Of a stretch of DNA of 46,544 nucleotides, positions 29,826 through 39,900 are shown piece by piece. The DNA lies in contig DDET01000038.1 of assembly GCA_002336915.1 (NCBI GenBank), positions 44,599 to 91,142 of the forward strand, in the 5' to 3' direction. A program made the position numbers and the translations under genes. Every line of letters begins with the position of its first letter. Position 1 is the stretch's first letter. The notes beneath the pieces were generated by a model. It was given only the letters and a program-made list of their open reading frames with translations, did not search any database and was not told the origin of the DNA. This stretch comes from Bacteroidetes bacterium UBA1947 (lineage in GTDB: Bacteria; Bacteroidota; Bacteroidia; Chitinophagales; Chitinophagaceae).

Positions 29826-29861
29826 GACTGAAGAGAAAGGAATAAAAAACAGATCAGGGAT
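29826..29861 (-). promoter_or_regulatory. Upstream element shared with 28548-28587
   Basis: GACTGAAGAGAA and CAGATCAGGGAT in the same order as upstream of the RRM gene, with a spacing four bases shorter. See 28548-28587. Confidence 0.4.
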
Positions 29862-29955
29862 GCAAAAGGATCTTTGATGATTATGGTGAAGTTAAGGTTA
29901 TTTTTCCGAAATATTTTTTTTATTTTGCTGTATTGGCCCGGAATTGCATTTTGCC

Positions 29956-30180
29956 TTAGAGCGTAGCGTATTTGCCCTTGTTGGTGATCATCAATATGTC
30001 CTTGGCCTCAAAAACTTCGATAAAGCCGAGTGTTTTCAAAGCTTCTATGTGAGGTATTATCATAACCCGTTTTACATTGAACTCTGAAGACAAGCCTTCT
30101 ACGTTAATAGATGGGCGGCCGTTTATATACTTTTTACTTATCTCTTTTATTTTATCATGCACTTGTTTGTCTGTTATCAT
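29956..30180 (-). CDS. Small winged-helix-like protein
   Basis: Starts at the ATG at 30180 (MITDKQVHDKIKEISKKYI; an ATG seven codons upstream is possible), giving 74 residues. INVEGLSSEFNVKRVMIIPHIEALKTLGFIEVFEAKDILMIT reads as a three-helix unit with a wing. It resembles the plus-strand protein at 28976. A DNA-binding role is inferred and the target is unknown. Confidence 0.55.
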   Translation of the reverse strand: MITDKQVHDKIKEISKKYINGRPSINVEGLSSEFNVKRVMIIPHIEALKTLGFIEVFEAKDILMITNKGKYATL

Positions 30181-30327
30181 ACCCTTTATTACTTTTAGCA
30201 AAGGTAAGATGTGTAAGGTTTGCAGCAGATATTTTATTTTTTTTACTAATATTTTATTATCTTTGTTATAATTATTTGTGGGGCATGCTGTACCGCGTGC
30301 TTTTTTTATATCGTATACTTGAATATC

Positions 30328-31428
30328 ATGGCTAAAATAAGTTTCAACAATAAGAACGCCTCCTTTTACCCTTCTTTAAAAGCATCGGTAGAACAGTACT
30401 TCCAGGAGAACCACCTGAAAAAGACAGGCAATTACAAATTATACCTGAAGGCGGTTGTGCTTATGTCGGTATCGATATTTCTTTACGTAACATTGCTTGC
30501 ATATCCACTGCCTGCATTTACTGTTTTGGTGATGGGTGGCCTACTTGGTTTTACGCTTGCGAGTATTGGCTTCAACGTAATGCACGATGCCTGCCATGGC
30601 AGCTACTCAAGCAAGCCGTGGGTGAATGACCTGCTGGGCCTCACTCTAAACGCGCTGGGCGGCAATGCTTATATCTGGAAACAAAAGCACAATGTGATAC
30701 ACCATACCTACACCAATATAGACGGAGTGGATGATGATATCGCCAAGAGTCCTATAATGCGCCAGTGTCATACGCAGGTTTGGAAACCATTTCACAAGTT
30801 CCAACACCTGTACGTGATACTCGTATATGCCATCTCCTCTTTTGCATGGGTGTTCATTATGGACTTTACTAAGTACGGGCAGAAGAAGATATACAAAACG
30901 GCACTGAACCCAATGAAGACGAAGAACCATGTAATATTCTGGGCGAGCAAAGTGCTGTACCTGATATTTTACATCGGCCTGCCAATATATTTTATGGGAG
31001 TGCAGTCATGGGCTTTGTTTTTTGTGTCGATGCATATAATGATGGGCCTGACACTTGCAATAGTATTCCAACTGGCGCATGTGGTGGAAGAGACGGAATT
31101 TGATGTAGTGGGCATTGATGATAAGCTTATAGAAGAAGAGTGGGCTATATTCCAGCTGAAAACTACCGCAAATTTTGCACGGGAAAATAAGGTGGTATCA
31201 TGGTTTGTGGGTGGACTTAATTTCCAGGTGGAGCACCATCTTTTCCCAAGGATCAGCCATATACATTATCCCGCCCTTAGCAAGATAGTTGAAGCTAAGT
31301 GTAAAGAATTTGATATCCCGTACCTGAGTATGCCTACAATGAGTGCTGCAGTAGTTTCGCACTTTAAGTTCATGAGAACGCTGGGACAGGAACCTCCCGT
31401 GCTGGCAGTGAGCCCTGTACGAGCCTAG
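30328..31428 (+). CDS. Acyl-lipid fatty acid desaturase (front-end/delta-6-like)
   Basis: The integral-membrane di-iron desaturase has all three histidine boxes: HDACH (86-90), HNVIHH (121-126) and QVEHH (about 300-304). The Gln at the start of the third box is typical of front-end (delta-5/6-like) desaturases. There are four hydrophobic helices (about 42-65, 66-85, 148-175, 205-245) and no fused cytochrome b5. I use the ATG at 30328 (MAKISF). It probably introduces double bases-pair-free unsaturation into membrane acyl chains for fluidity control, with an external ferredoxin or cytochrome donor. Regiochemistry is not determined. Confidence 0.88.
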   Translation: MAKISFNNKNASFYPSLKASVEQYFQENHLKKTGNYKLYLKAVVLMSVSIFLYVTLLAYPLPAFTVLVMGGLLGFTLASIGFNVMHDACHGSYSSKPWVNDLLGLTLNALGGNAYIWKQKHNVIHHTYTNIDGVDDDIAKSPIMRQCHTQVWKPFHKFQHLYVILVYAISSFAWVFIMDFTKYGQKKIYKTALNPMKTKNHVIFWASKVLYLIFYIGLPIYFMGVQSWALFFVSMHIMMGLTLAIVFQLAHVVEETEFDVVGIDDKLIEEEWAIFQLKTTANFARENKVVSWFVGGLNFQVEHHLFPRISHIHYPALSKIVEAKCKEFDIPYLSMPTMSAAVVSHFKFMRTLGQEPPVLAVSPVRA

Positions 31429-31627
31429 TTATTTATTCCTTTTTAGAGCGAGATCCAAACCTCGATGCAGTAGTTGATAACATTGCAGGGTGGATAATAT
31501 TGATTTAATATTCTCTTAATGCTGCTTTTAACTGCGGGTTACATACTTAAGATGCTATTAAGGCAGAGGTAATACTACAAGTATACTTTCGCGTTTTACA
31601 GGCTTATCCTGACAAACTAAAAAGTAT

Positions 31628-33946
31628 ATGATACACCCCGGGTTCTTAATAAAGAAATGTTTATACTCTATTTTATTCACCTCAATAATCCTCTTGCCTG
31701 CCAGCAGGCTTAATGCGCAGTTAAGAATAAATGAAGTATCGCAGGGGCCTAGCGGAACTAAAGAGTATGCAGAGCTTGTTGTAGTAGGGACAAGGACGTG
31801 CTCGGACAGTTGTGCGGACATACGCAATTGGATAATAGACGACAACAATGGATGGCTGGGGGCCGGTACAGGGCAGGGTATTGCCACAGGCTGTATGCGT
31901 TTCGCGAATGATCCTAACTGGTCGTGCGTGCCCTATGGCTCTATAATTGTAGTGTATGATGATGGTGACCCTAACCCAAGCATTACACAGGCTGTGGACC
32001 CTACCGATGCCAATCATGATCACGTTTATATTGTTCCTGCATCTTCTACTTACATGGAGCGCAATAGTTCTACTCCCATATCGCCGTCTATACCTAACTA
32101 TGTGTACCCTACAACGGGTTTTAACCCCGGTGGCAGCTGGAACTCATTAGGCTTATCCAATAATGGTGATGCGATCATTATTACCTCGCCGGTTAATCTT
32201 GCAGCAGCCTACCATTCGTTAGGTTTTGGCAACTTAACTAATCCGGCTGCAGCGAGTATCTTCTTCCCGACAGCGGGGTCTGCAAAAGTATATTATCTCA
32301 CAGACGGCCAATATAATAATGTCGGTAGCTGGACGATGGGTAATGCACCGGCCAATGAAACGCCGGGCGTGCCTAATACTGCTGCCAACGCAACCTGGAT
32401 AAATAGCATGCTGGCACCAATCGCGGGGAACATAACAACAGATATCTACGCCTGTGTAACAAACGGCCACTTCTACTTCTTCAATAATCAAAACCTGAGT
32501 GTTGCCGGTATATACAACGACACACTTGTAACGGCAAGTGGTTGTGATAGTATAGTAAAGTTGCATCTTAATGTTGTGACACCAACTGCACACGATAGCA
32601 CTATTAACTCCTGCGCCACTGTTATTTATAATGGCAACCCCTATGCGTCGACCACTAATGTGCTTGATACCCTGCACAGCTACCAGGGTTGCGACAGTAT
32701 ATACAGGACCACACATATCATCATCCAAAACTCTGTCGTGACTAACAATGATACGTTGAGTGGTTGCGGGCAGGTGGTATATAATGCTACTACATATTCC
32801 TCTTCTACTATTGTTGGAGATACCTTGCAATCTGTTTCAGGCTGCGACAGCGTGTTCAATAATATGTATATTATCGTCTATCCAGTTCAGCCTGTTACGG
32901 TTAATGACACCCTTAGTGCTTGCAGTAGTGTTGTCTTCAACAATAATACTTACACCAGTTCAACGGTGGTTGTTGATACATTATATAGTGTTCATGGCTG
33001 CGATAGCGCACACAGGAATACTGCCATAATAATATTAGCCATAAACCCGGTGAGTATGGATGATACTATAACCGGTTGCAGGGGGCTTGTTGTCAATAAC
33101 CAGCCATATTATTCGTCGGCCATTGTTTCCGATACACTATTTACTCAAAACGGTTGTGACAGTGTGTACAGGAATTTGTTTGTAAATATATTGATCGCTG
33201 ACTCTGTATATATTACACCGGCTGATACGGCTATATGCCCCGGTAAGAGCGTGCAGTTAAAGGCCGGGGGCACCAACCAAATTGATTGGATGGGATTTAC
33301 TGCACCTGATTCTATAACTGTGAAGCCAGACTCAACGACGGGCTATTATGCGGTTGGCACAAGTGCAAATGGCTGTACCGATACTGCGGAGGCAATTGTA
33401 ACAGTAGAGAAATTGGTGTTGTCATTAACTGCATCCCCCGATACACTTGTGCTAACGGAAGATGTATTCTCACTGGTCACTTCGGGTAATTTTCCTTATG
33501 ATGTTAACTTGTGGTATCCGTACGCATTCTTCCCACACCAACATTCCTATTCGCAACAGCTGGTTGCAGATGAGACCCGTAAGTATACCGTTATCGGCCA
33601 AACCAAACTGGCAGGTTGTAAAGACACAGCTGTTATAACCGTGCGTGTGAACGAGGACCCTTATCAATTGATGCCCAATGCGTTTACGCCAAATGGCGAC
33701 GGCCTCAATGATTTTATATTTCCAAGGTCGAACAAGCCATTTACAATTAGCAGGTTCGTAATCTTTAATAAATGGGGTAACGAGGTGTATGATTATGCCA
33801 CCGGTGACAAGAGGGGCTGGGATGGAAATTATAAAGGAGTAGCGGCTGCGCAGGCTGTGTATGCCTATTATATAGCAGTCACTTTTGCAAACGGGAAGGC
33901 GTTGGATAAGAAAGGTAACATTACTTTGCTTCGTTCACATCCCTGA
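31628..33946 (+). CDS. Type IX-secreted surface protein with lamin-tail-like domain and GCDS repeats
   Basis: This 772-residue protein has a signal peptide (about 1-31, ending RLNAQ). The N-terminal region (about 32-265: LRINEVSQGPSGTKEYAEL, DDNNGWLGAG) resembles the lamin-tail domain. Five repeats of about 48 residues follow (about 274-523), each containing GCDS and a T-x-x-x-C core. Then come Ig-like regions and a C-terminal CHU_C type B sorting domain (MPNAFTPNGDGLNDF, 681-772) with FNKWGNEVY and GWDGNYKG. It is exported by Sec and the type IX system and probably attached to the surface. It is the first of three tandem paralogous-type genes. Confidence 0.88.
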   Translation: MIHPGFLIKKCLYSILFTSIILLPASRLNAQLRINEVSQGPSGTKEYAELVVVGTRTCSDSCADIRNWIIDDNNGWLGAGTGQGIATGCMRFANDPNWSCVPYGSIIVVYDDGDPNPSITQAVDPTDANHDHVYIVPASSTYMERNSSTPISPSIPNYVYPTTGFNPGGSWNSLGLSNNGDAIIITSPVNLAAAYHSLGFGNLTNPAAASIFFPTAGSAKVYYLTDGQYNNVGSWTMGNAPANETPGVPNTAANATWINSMLAPIAGNITTDIYACVTNGHFYFFNNQNLSVAGIYNDTLVTASGCDSIVKLHLNVVTPTAHDSTINSCATVIYNGNPYASTTNVLDTLHSYQGCDSIYRTTHIIIQNSVVTNNDTLSGCGQVVYNATTYSSSTIVGDTLQSVSGCDSVFNNMYIIVYPVQPVTVNDTLSACSSVVFNNNTYTSSTVVVDTLYSVHGCDSAHRNTAIIILAINPVSMDDTITGCRGLVVNNQPYYSSAIVSDTLFTQNGCDSVYRNLFVNILIADSVYITPADTAICPGKSVQLKAGGTNQIDWMGFTAPDSITVKPDSTTGYYAVGTSANGCTDTAEAIVTVEKLVLSLTASPDTLVLTEDVFSLVTSGNFPYDVNLWYPYAFFPHQHSYSQQLVADETRKYTVIGQTKLAGCKDTAVITVRVNEDPYQLMPNAFTPNGDGLNDFIFPRSNKPFTISRFVIFNKWGNEVYDYATGDKRGWDGNYKGVAAAQAVYAYYIAVTFANGKALDKKGNITLLRSHP

Positions 33947-34123
33947 TCTGCATGAACAGTGTTCACGGAAAAATAATTTAAATAAAACATTTGCTTGTTC
34001 TATTCTCGACATTTCATTTTCGTTTACAATTAGATAAAGCGCTTGTGTATAAATATGCTGCTTGCATAACCTCCACATAATACCGTTAAAATAATTTCGC
34101 AAAGTTCAAACACTCACCATGTT

Positions 34124-36874
34124 ATGCTTGCCGAAATTATGATTGGGAAGAAGAAAAGATCTAAAGATAAAGTTATTAAAAACAGAAAAAATATTAACTG
34201 CAAAATATTTTTTCTCGAGTTGTTCGCACTCATCCTGTTTCAGACTGTAGCATACGCACAAATAAGTGTCAATCCCTCTCAAACTGCGGCTGCACTGGCG
34301 CAAAAGCTTGCCGGGCAGGGTATTGCGATCTCAAATGCAACGCTGACCTGCCCAACTATCGCCAACGGTATATTCACTGTTGTAACCAGTAACCTGGGGC
34401 TTGACAGTGGTATTATCTTAACAAGTGGCAGAGCGGCAACTGTTGGTAATAGTTATGGTTGCAATGGCCCCCAGCTAACAACTACAAATGCAAATGCCAG
34501 TACGAATAATAGTGCACCCGGCGATGTTTTATTGAACCCACTCGCTAATACTACAACGCACGATGCCTGCAGGCTTGCATTTGATATAGTGCCTAAAGGA
34601 GACTCGATCAGTTTCAGGTATGTTTTTGGATCAGAGGAATACTGGAAGTCGACCTGTAGTGGTTATAACGATGCGTTTGGCTTTTTCATTTCCGGACCTA
34701 ATATAGCCGGCACACAAAATATGGCGCTGGTACCCGGTACTAACATACCCGTTGCAGTTAACAGTGTGAATAGTGGAGTGGCTGGAACGCAAGGCAACAT
34801 CAATAACTGCTATGCAATGGGGCCAGGGTCACCTTTCCCCGCATATTTCGTTAATAATTCTGCAGGGACTACAGTAACCTATTACGGCTTTACTACCGTT
34901 TTAACTGCTGCACATGCGGTAACGCCCTGCAGTACATACCATTTGATACTGACTATTGCCGATGGCGGGAATAATTTATATGACTCCGGTGTCTTTATTG
35001 AAGCTGGCAGCCTAAAGACTCCGGCCTTTCACGTGTTTTCAAGTGGTGCAAACCCTCCGGATACAATTGTTGTAAAAGGCTGTAACCCGGGCCATTTTAC
35101 TTTTACCAGGTCGCAGAAGAGAAATATTCCACAGACTTTGAAATTTTTTATTAGCGGTAATGCCGTTAACGGAACCGACTATGCCGCAATTGCCGATAGC
35201 GTAGTAATACCTGCTAATGATTCTGTTGCAGAGCTCGCGATCAGTGGTTTGACGACTGTCCCATCTGGCACTAAAATACTTAGGCTGTTATTGATTTCAC
35301 CATATAGTTGTAACGGTCAGGATGTGATCGATAGCGCCTACCTTAAGATAGAAGATGCGCCGACATTAGACATTCTTACTCCTGATACCAGTATTTGTTC
35401 CGGTGGTTCGTTACCGATATCTGTGCAGGGCAGTGATTCACTTTCCTATAGCTGGACACCTGGTACGGGCTTAAGCAGTGCAAGCGTAAAAGAACCTGTC
35501 GCATCGCCAACAAGCAATACCACATACACGGTAACAGGAACCTGGAGCAGCATGGGCTGCCCACCTGTAAGCGACCAGGTGACTATTAGTATTAACGCCT
35601 TGCCAACATTGACGGCAGGCCCTGATACAATTGTATGTACCGGGGGCTCTGTGCAATTTTATACAACCGTTAGCCCTGCCTCAGCCAATTATATTTATCA
35701 ATGGCAGGGCCCTAATTCATATTCCTCTGTCATTTCAAATCCCATAGTGCAGAATATTACGGCTGCCGATACCGGAGTATATACGGTGCAGGTAAAGATA
35801 CCCGGCTGTCCCGCGGTAAGCGATAATGTTGTTTTGCATATGGTGCCTCCGATAAATGTAGATGCGGGCGCTGATATTTCGATATGCTTAGGTACCGGCG
35901 TGGAGCTTAACGCGACCACCCAGCCCTCTTCACCGTCTTATGTTTATCACTGGAGTGGGCCAAACGGTTTTTCTGCGGACAGTGCTCATGTAAGCATTCA
36001 GAATATTACTATAGCAGATACCGGGATATACATCGTATCGGTGTCAGGGAATGGCTGTGCTCCTGCTACCGACGAAATGCACATCGGGATGATGTCGCCT
36101 GTGGTACTTGAAGCAGGCCCCGATACGTCCGTATGTACCGGTGAATCGTTTTCGTTTTCTCCGGTAGTAACACCTGCTGCACAGAATTATATCTACCAAT
36201 GGACAGGGCCGGGAGGATTTGCTTCGGATGTTCCCAGCCCGGTTGTGTATAATGCGGCTTCCGAAAACGAGGGCAAATATGTCCTGTCGGTAATTTCTCC
36301 AAATTGTCTGCCGGTTTTTGATTCCCTCAAAGTAAGGGTAAAGCCTACCCCGGGCGCACCCGATGTAAGTGAACTATCGCCGGTTACGTATTGCCAGGGC
36401 GAAGAAGCTGTGGAATTGTTTGTTAACGCAGATATGTCATTATGGTATGAAGAAACCACGAGCACGCAAGGCAGTATACAAGCGCCTGTGCCAAATACAG
36501 ATGTAAAAGGTACCTATCGCTACTTTGTATCGCAGGTTGTAGATAAATGCGAAAGCCCCAAAAGTATAATACAGGTAGTAGTGCAGAAATGTTGCGATGA
36601 CAACCTGTTCATTCCTACTGCTTTTTCACCCAATAACGACGGGCATAATGACAGGTTTCATTTACCAGAAGGTGTGAACCACAGGCTGCAGTATATGTAT
36701 ATATACAACAGGTTCGGGCAACTGGTATTCAGCAGCGATTACGACCACCAAACATGGGACGGCACCTTCAAAGGACAGCCAGCTGATGTTGGCGTTTATT
36801 ATTACTACTTATCTATAGAATGTAAAGACGGAGCTACTATAAAGCGGAATGGGGATGTAACACTGGTGAGATAA
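34124..36874 (+). CDS. Type IX-secreted surface protein with choice-of-anchor L and Ig/PKD-like repeats
   Basis: This 916-residue protein has a long basic leader and signal helix ending TVAYAQ (about 46). A choice-of-anchor L-type domain follows (about 47-290: TSNLGLDSGIILTSG, FDIVPKGDSISFRYVFGSEEY). Next come a Calx-beta-like segment, then three Ig-like repeats of about 80 residues (about 490-735; each with AGPD/AGAD, C-x-G and Y-x-Y-x-W-x-G-P). The C-terminal CHU_C sorting domain is PTAFSPNNDGHNDR (830-916). A start at 34139 (MIGKKKR) is also possible. The gene lies 177 bp behind the first surface protein and 38 bp before the third. Confidence 0.88.
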   Translation: MLAEIMIGKKKRSKDKVIKNRKNINCKIFFLELFALILFQTVAYAQISVNPSQTAAALAQKLAGQGIAISNATLTCPTIANGIFTVVTSNLGLDSGIILTSGRAATVGNSYGCNGPQLTTTNANASTNNSAPGDVLLNPLANTTTHDACRLAFDIVPKGDSISFRYVFGSEEYWKSTCSGYNDAFGFFISGPNIAGTQNMALVPGTNIPVAVNSVNSGVAGTQGNINNCYAMGPGSPFPAYFVNNSAGTTVTYYGFTTVLTAAHAVTPCSTYHLILTIADGGNNLYDSGVFIEAGSLKTPAFHVFSSGANPPDTIVVKGCNPGHFTFTRSQKRNIPQTLKFFISGNAVNGTDYAAIADSVVIPANDSVAELAISGLTTVPSGTKILRLLLISPYSCNGQDVIDSAYLKIEDAPTLDILTPDTSICSGGSLPISVQGSDSLSYSWTPGTGLSSASVKEPVASPTSNTTYTVTGTWSSMGCPPVSDQVTISINALPTLTAGPDTIVCTGGSVQFYTTVSPASANYIYQWQGPNSYSSVISNPIVQNITAADTGVYTVQVKIPGCPAVSDNVVLHMVPPINVDAGADISICLGTGVELNATTQPSSPSYVYHWSGPNGFSADSAHVSIQNITIADTGIYIVSVSGNGCAPATDEMHIGMMSPVVLEAGPDTSVCTGESFSFSPVVTPAAQNYIYQWTGPGGFASDVPSPVVYNAASENEGKYVLSVISPNCLPVFDSLKVRVKPTPGAPDVSELSPVTYCQGEEAVELFVNADMSLWYEETTSTQGSIQAPVPNTDVKGTYRYFVSQVVDKCESPKSIIQVVVQKCCDDNLFIPTAFSPNNDGHNDRFHLPEGVNHRLQYMYIYNRFGQLVFSSDYDHQTWDGTFKGQPADVGVYYYYLSIECKDGATIKRNGDVTLVR

Positions 36875-36912
36875 AATGTTATAACCATTTAAAACTTTAA
36901 ACTATTCATATC

Positions 36913-39900
36913 ATGAGGAAATATTTATTCTACTGTTTATCGGCAATATTTTTTTTCTGCAGTTACATAGGCAATGCCCAGGCTGTTTATCAGTACACGA
37001 GCGATGTAGGCGGTGCGCCTGCATTTGTGACTGCCAACCTAAGTGCTACCAATCTTGCCAAAATAGGCGGTGGTACGAATACCTCTTGCGCATCAGGTTT
37101 TAGTGGTTTTACGGTACCTACTTCTTACACCAGCTACAGTCCTTCAGATCCTGCAATAAATGTAGACCTTACGCCAGCTACCGGCTATACGCTGAAGGTG
37201 ACCAGTGTAACCGTAGGCATACGCAGAAGTGGTACCGGGCCTAACAACTGCCGCCTGGCTTACAGCGTTAACGGTGGTGTTACCTGGACAGATAAAGGAA
37301 CTGATGATTTTCCGAACAATTCAGGATGCGGCAGCATGACCACTGCCTCCTGGACATTTCCTTGTGCCGGTGGGGTAGTAGTTGGAAGTCCAAATTATTT
37401 AAAGTTTAGATTGTTCTATTTTAATTCCAGTAACAGTACCGGTACTACACAGGTAATGAATTTAACTATAAACGGTACGGTTACCAACGCATGTACACCA
37501 CCCACAGCTACGATAAGCGGCAGCACCAGTTTTTGCAATAGTGGCAGTACAACGATAACTTTTACAGGTACGCCCAATGCCACTGTTACATACAATGTGA
37601 ATAATGGCCCCAACCAGACGATAGTGCTAAATTGTTCAGGTACTGCCACATTAAATACAGGTGTTCTTAATACTACTACTGTTTATAATCTTGTTAGTGC
37701 CTCTTTTGGTAATGCTTGTTCGCAAGGCCTGGTAGGTAGCGCCACAGTTACTATCAATGTTGCACCGACCATAACTGTTAGTTCAACAAATCCCACGACT
37801 TGCAGCGGCAATAACGGTACTATCACAATAAATGGGCTAACAACGGGTAATTCCTACACGGTACATTATACCAGGAATGCTGTACCAATGACCTTTGTAG
37901 CCACGGCAGTTGCCAATGCAATAGTTATTACCGGCCTTACGGCTGGTAGCTATACAAATATTTTCGTAACCCTCAACGGCTGCAATTCCAATACCATAGC
38001 CGGCCCTATCAACCTGGTCGATCCGGCACCACCTGCTATAAGTATCAGCAGTACCACAAACCCCACGACTTGTGGGGGTAGCGATGGCACCATCACTATT
38101 TCAGGGCTCGTTACCGGTAACAGTTATGTGGTCAACTATATGAAAAATGCAGTTCCGCAAACGTTGACCGGCACCGCTGTTGCAAACGCCATAGTTATAA
38201 CCGGTTTAACCGCGGGCAGTTATACTGGTTTCAATGTAACTATAAACAATTGCACGTCTAATACACTTGCAGGCCCTTACGTGCTTACCGATCCACCGGC
38301 CCCGACAATTACAAGCATTACAAGCACAAATCCGACTACATGTAACGGCACAGATGGTACTATAACACTGCATGGCTTGCTTGCCAATACCACGTATACA
38401 CTGAATTATACGCTTAACAATGTACCCCAGGGGCCACTTACAGTTACCTCGAATATGGCCGGGGATATCGTGATCTCAAATCTTTCTGCAGCTACTTATG
38501 ATAATTTCACTGTGGCCAGGCTGAATTGTATATCGAATGTGGCCGGCCCGGTATTGCTGCTCAGCCCTATACCGCCGGTTATCTCAAATGTGATATTTAC
38601 CGATCCTACAACATGTGGGGGAACAGATGGGACAATAACACTTATCGGTTTGTTCGTAAATACAAACTTCTCACTTTACTATAATAATACTGCCGGTCCG
38701 GTAGGTCCCTTGCCTGTAAGTTCTGATGCAGCAGGTCAGGTTATCATCAGCAACCTGCCTGCAGATGTATATAGCAATATATATGTTGTGAGATCAAACT
38801 GTACTTCAAACATTGTGGGGCCGATAGCACTGTCGGCTCCATTGCCCCCGGTGATAACAAGCGTTACAACCGCGAACCCAACAAGCTGTTCGGGAACAGG
38901 ATCCATAATATTATATGGTTTGCTGGCCAATACATCTTATACAGCCAGCTATTCGTTCAATAATAACGCGCCGCAATCAGTTACTATTCTTACAGATGCT
39001 TCAGGCAATCTAACTATCAATGGTTTGCCTGCCGGTTCTTATACCAATATAGGCGTATCCTGGTTAAACTGCATTTCAAACACCTTTGCGGGCCCCTATG
39101 TTTTAACCGATCCCGCTCCCCCGGTAATTGCTAATACTACTTTTACCAATCCCACAACCTGCAGTGGGGCAGACGGATCGATCACACTTACAGGACTTAC
39201 GGCTAACACTACATATATCCTCAATTACAACGAAAATGCAATCCCGCAGGGCCCATTAAATGCAACCACTGATGCATCGGGGAATATCTTGATAGCTAAT
39301 CTCTCCAGCGCATTGTATGATAATATCACTGTAACCTTTGTTAATTGTGTATCGAATACGGTGGGACCATTGACGCTTGTTGATCCCGCTGCACCATTGA
39401 TAACAAGTTCAGCCGCGCAGAGTCCTGTTAATTGCGGAGGCCTTGGCTCCATAGCACTTTCAGGTTTACTGCCCAGTATGAGCTATACCCTTAATTACGA
39501 TTTTAATGCCGTGCCTCAAGGCCCTACTACTGTAACTGCCGACGCATCAGGAAATATTGTTGTCAGCAACCTGCCGGCCGGCGTCTACAGCAATGTATAT
39601 CTTATACGACTTGCTTGTACCTCTAATATTGCAGGCCCCTTTACCATTACCTATCCTAACCCACCTGCAGCACCTGTGACCAGCGATGTAACCTACTGCC
39701 AGGGAGATGTACCACAAGCCCTTACCGCTTCAGGCCAGAATTTAAAGTGGTATACTACTGCAACAGGAGGTACAGGCCTGCTATCCGTTGTACCCGTTAC
39801 AAATGCTCCCGGCTCGGTTACTTATTATGTAAGCCAGACAGTGAACAACTGCGAAAGTGACAGGGCCTTGCTTACCGTAACTGTGAAGCCCAAACCTACT

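Noticed and set aside
31721..32023. Antisense gene within the first surface-protein gene
   Set aside because: Long antisense frames here follow from the codon bias of Thr/Asn/Ser-rich repeats; no domain recognised.
33939..33952. Third copy of the CAGATCAGGGAT element
   Set aside because: A single 12-base match at the end of a coding region, without the GACTGAAGAGAA partner; expected by chance at this window size.
37787..39660. CRISPR-like or satellite array
   Set aside because: The periodicity of about 250-285 bp is the coding repeat of the 1500-residue protein, in frame and diverged, with no short exact repeats or spacers.
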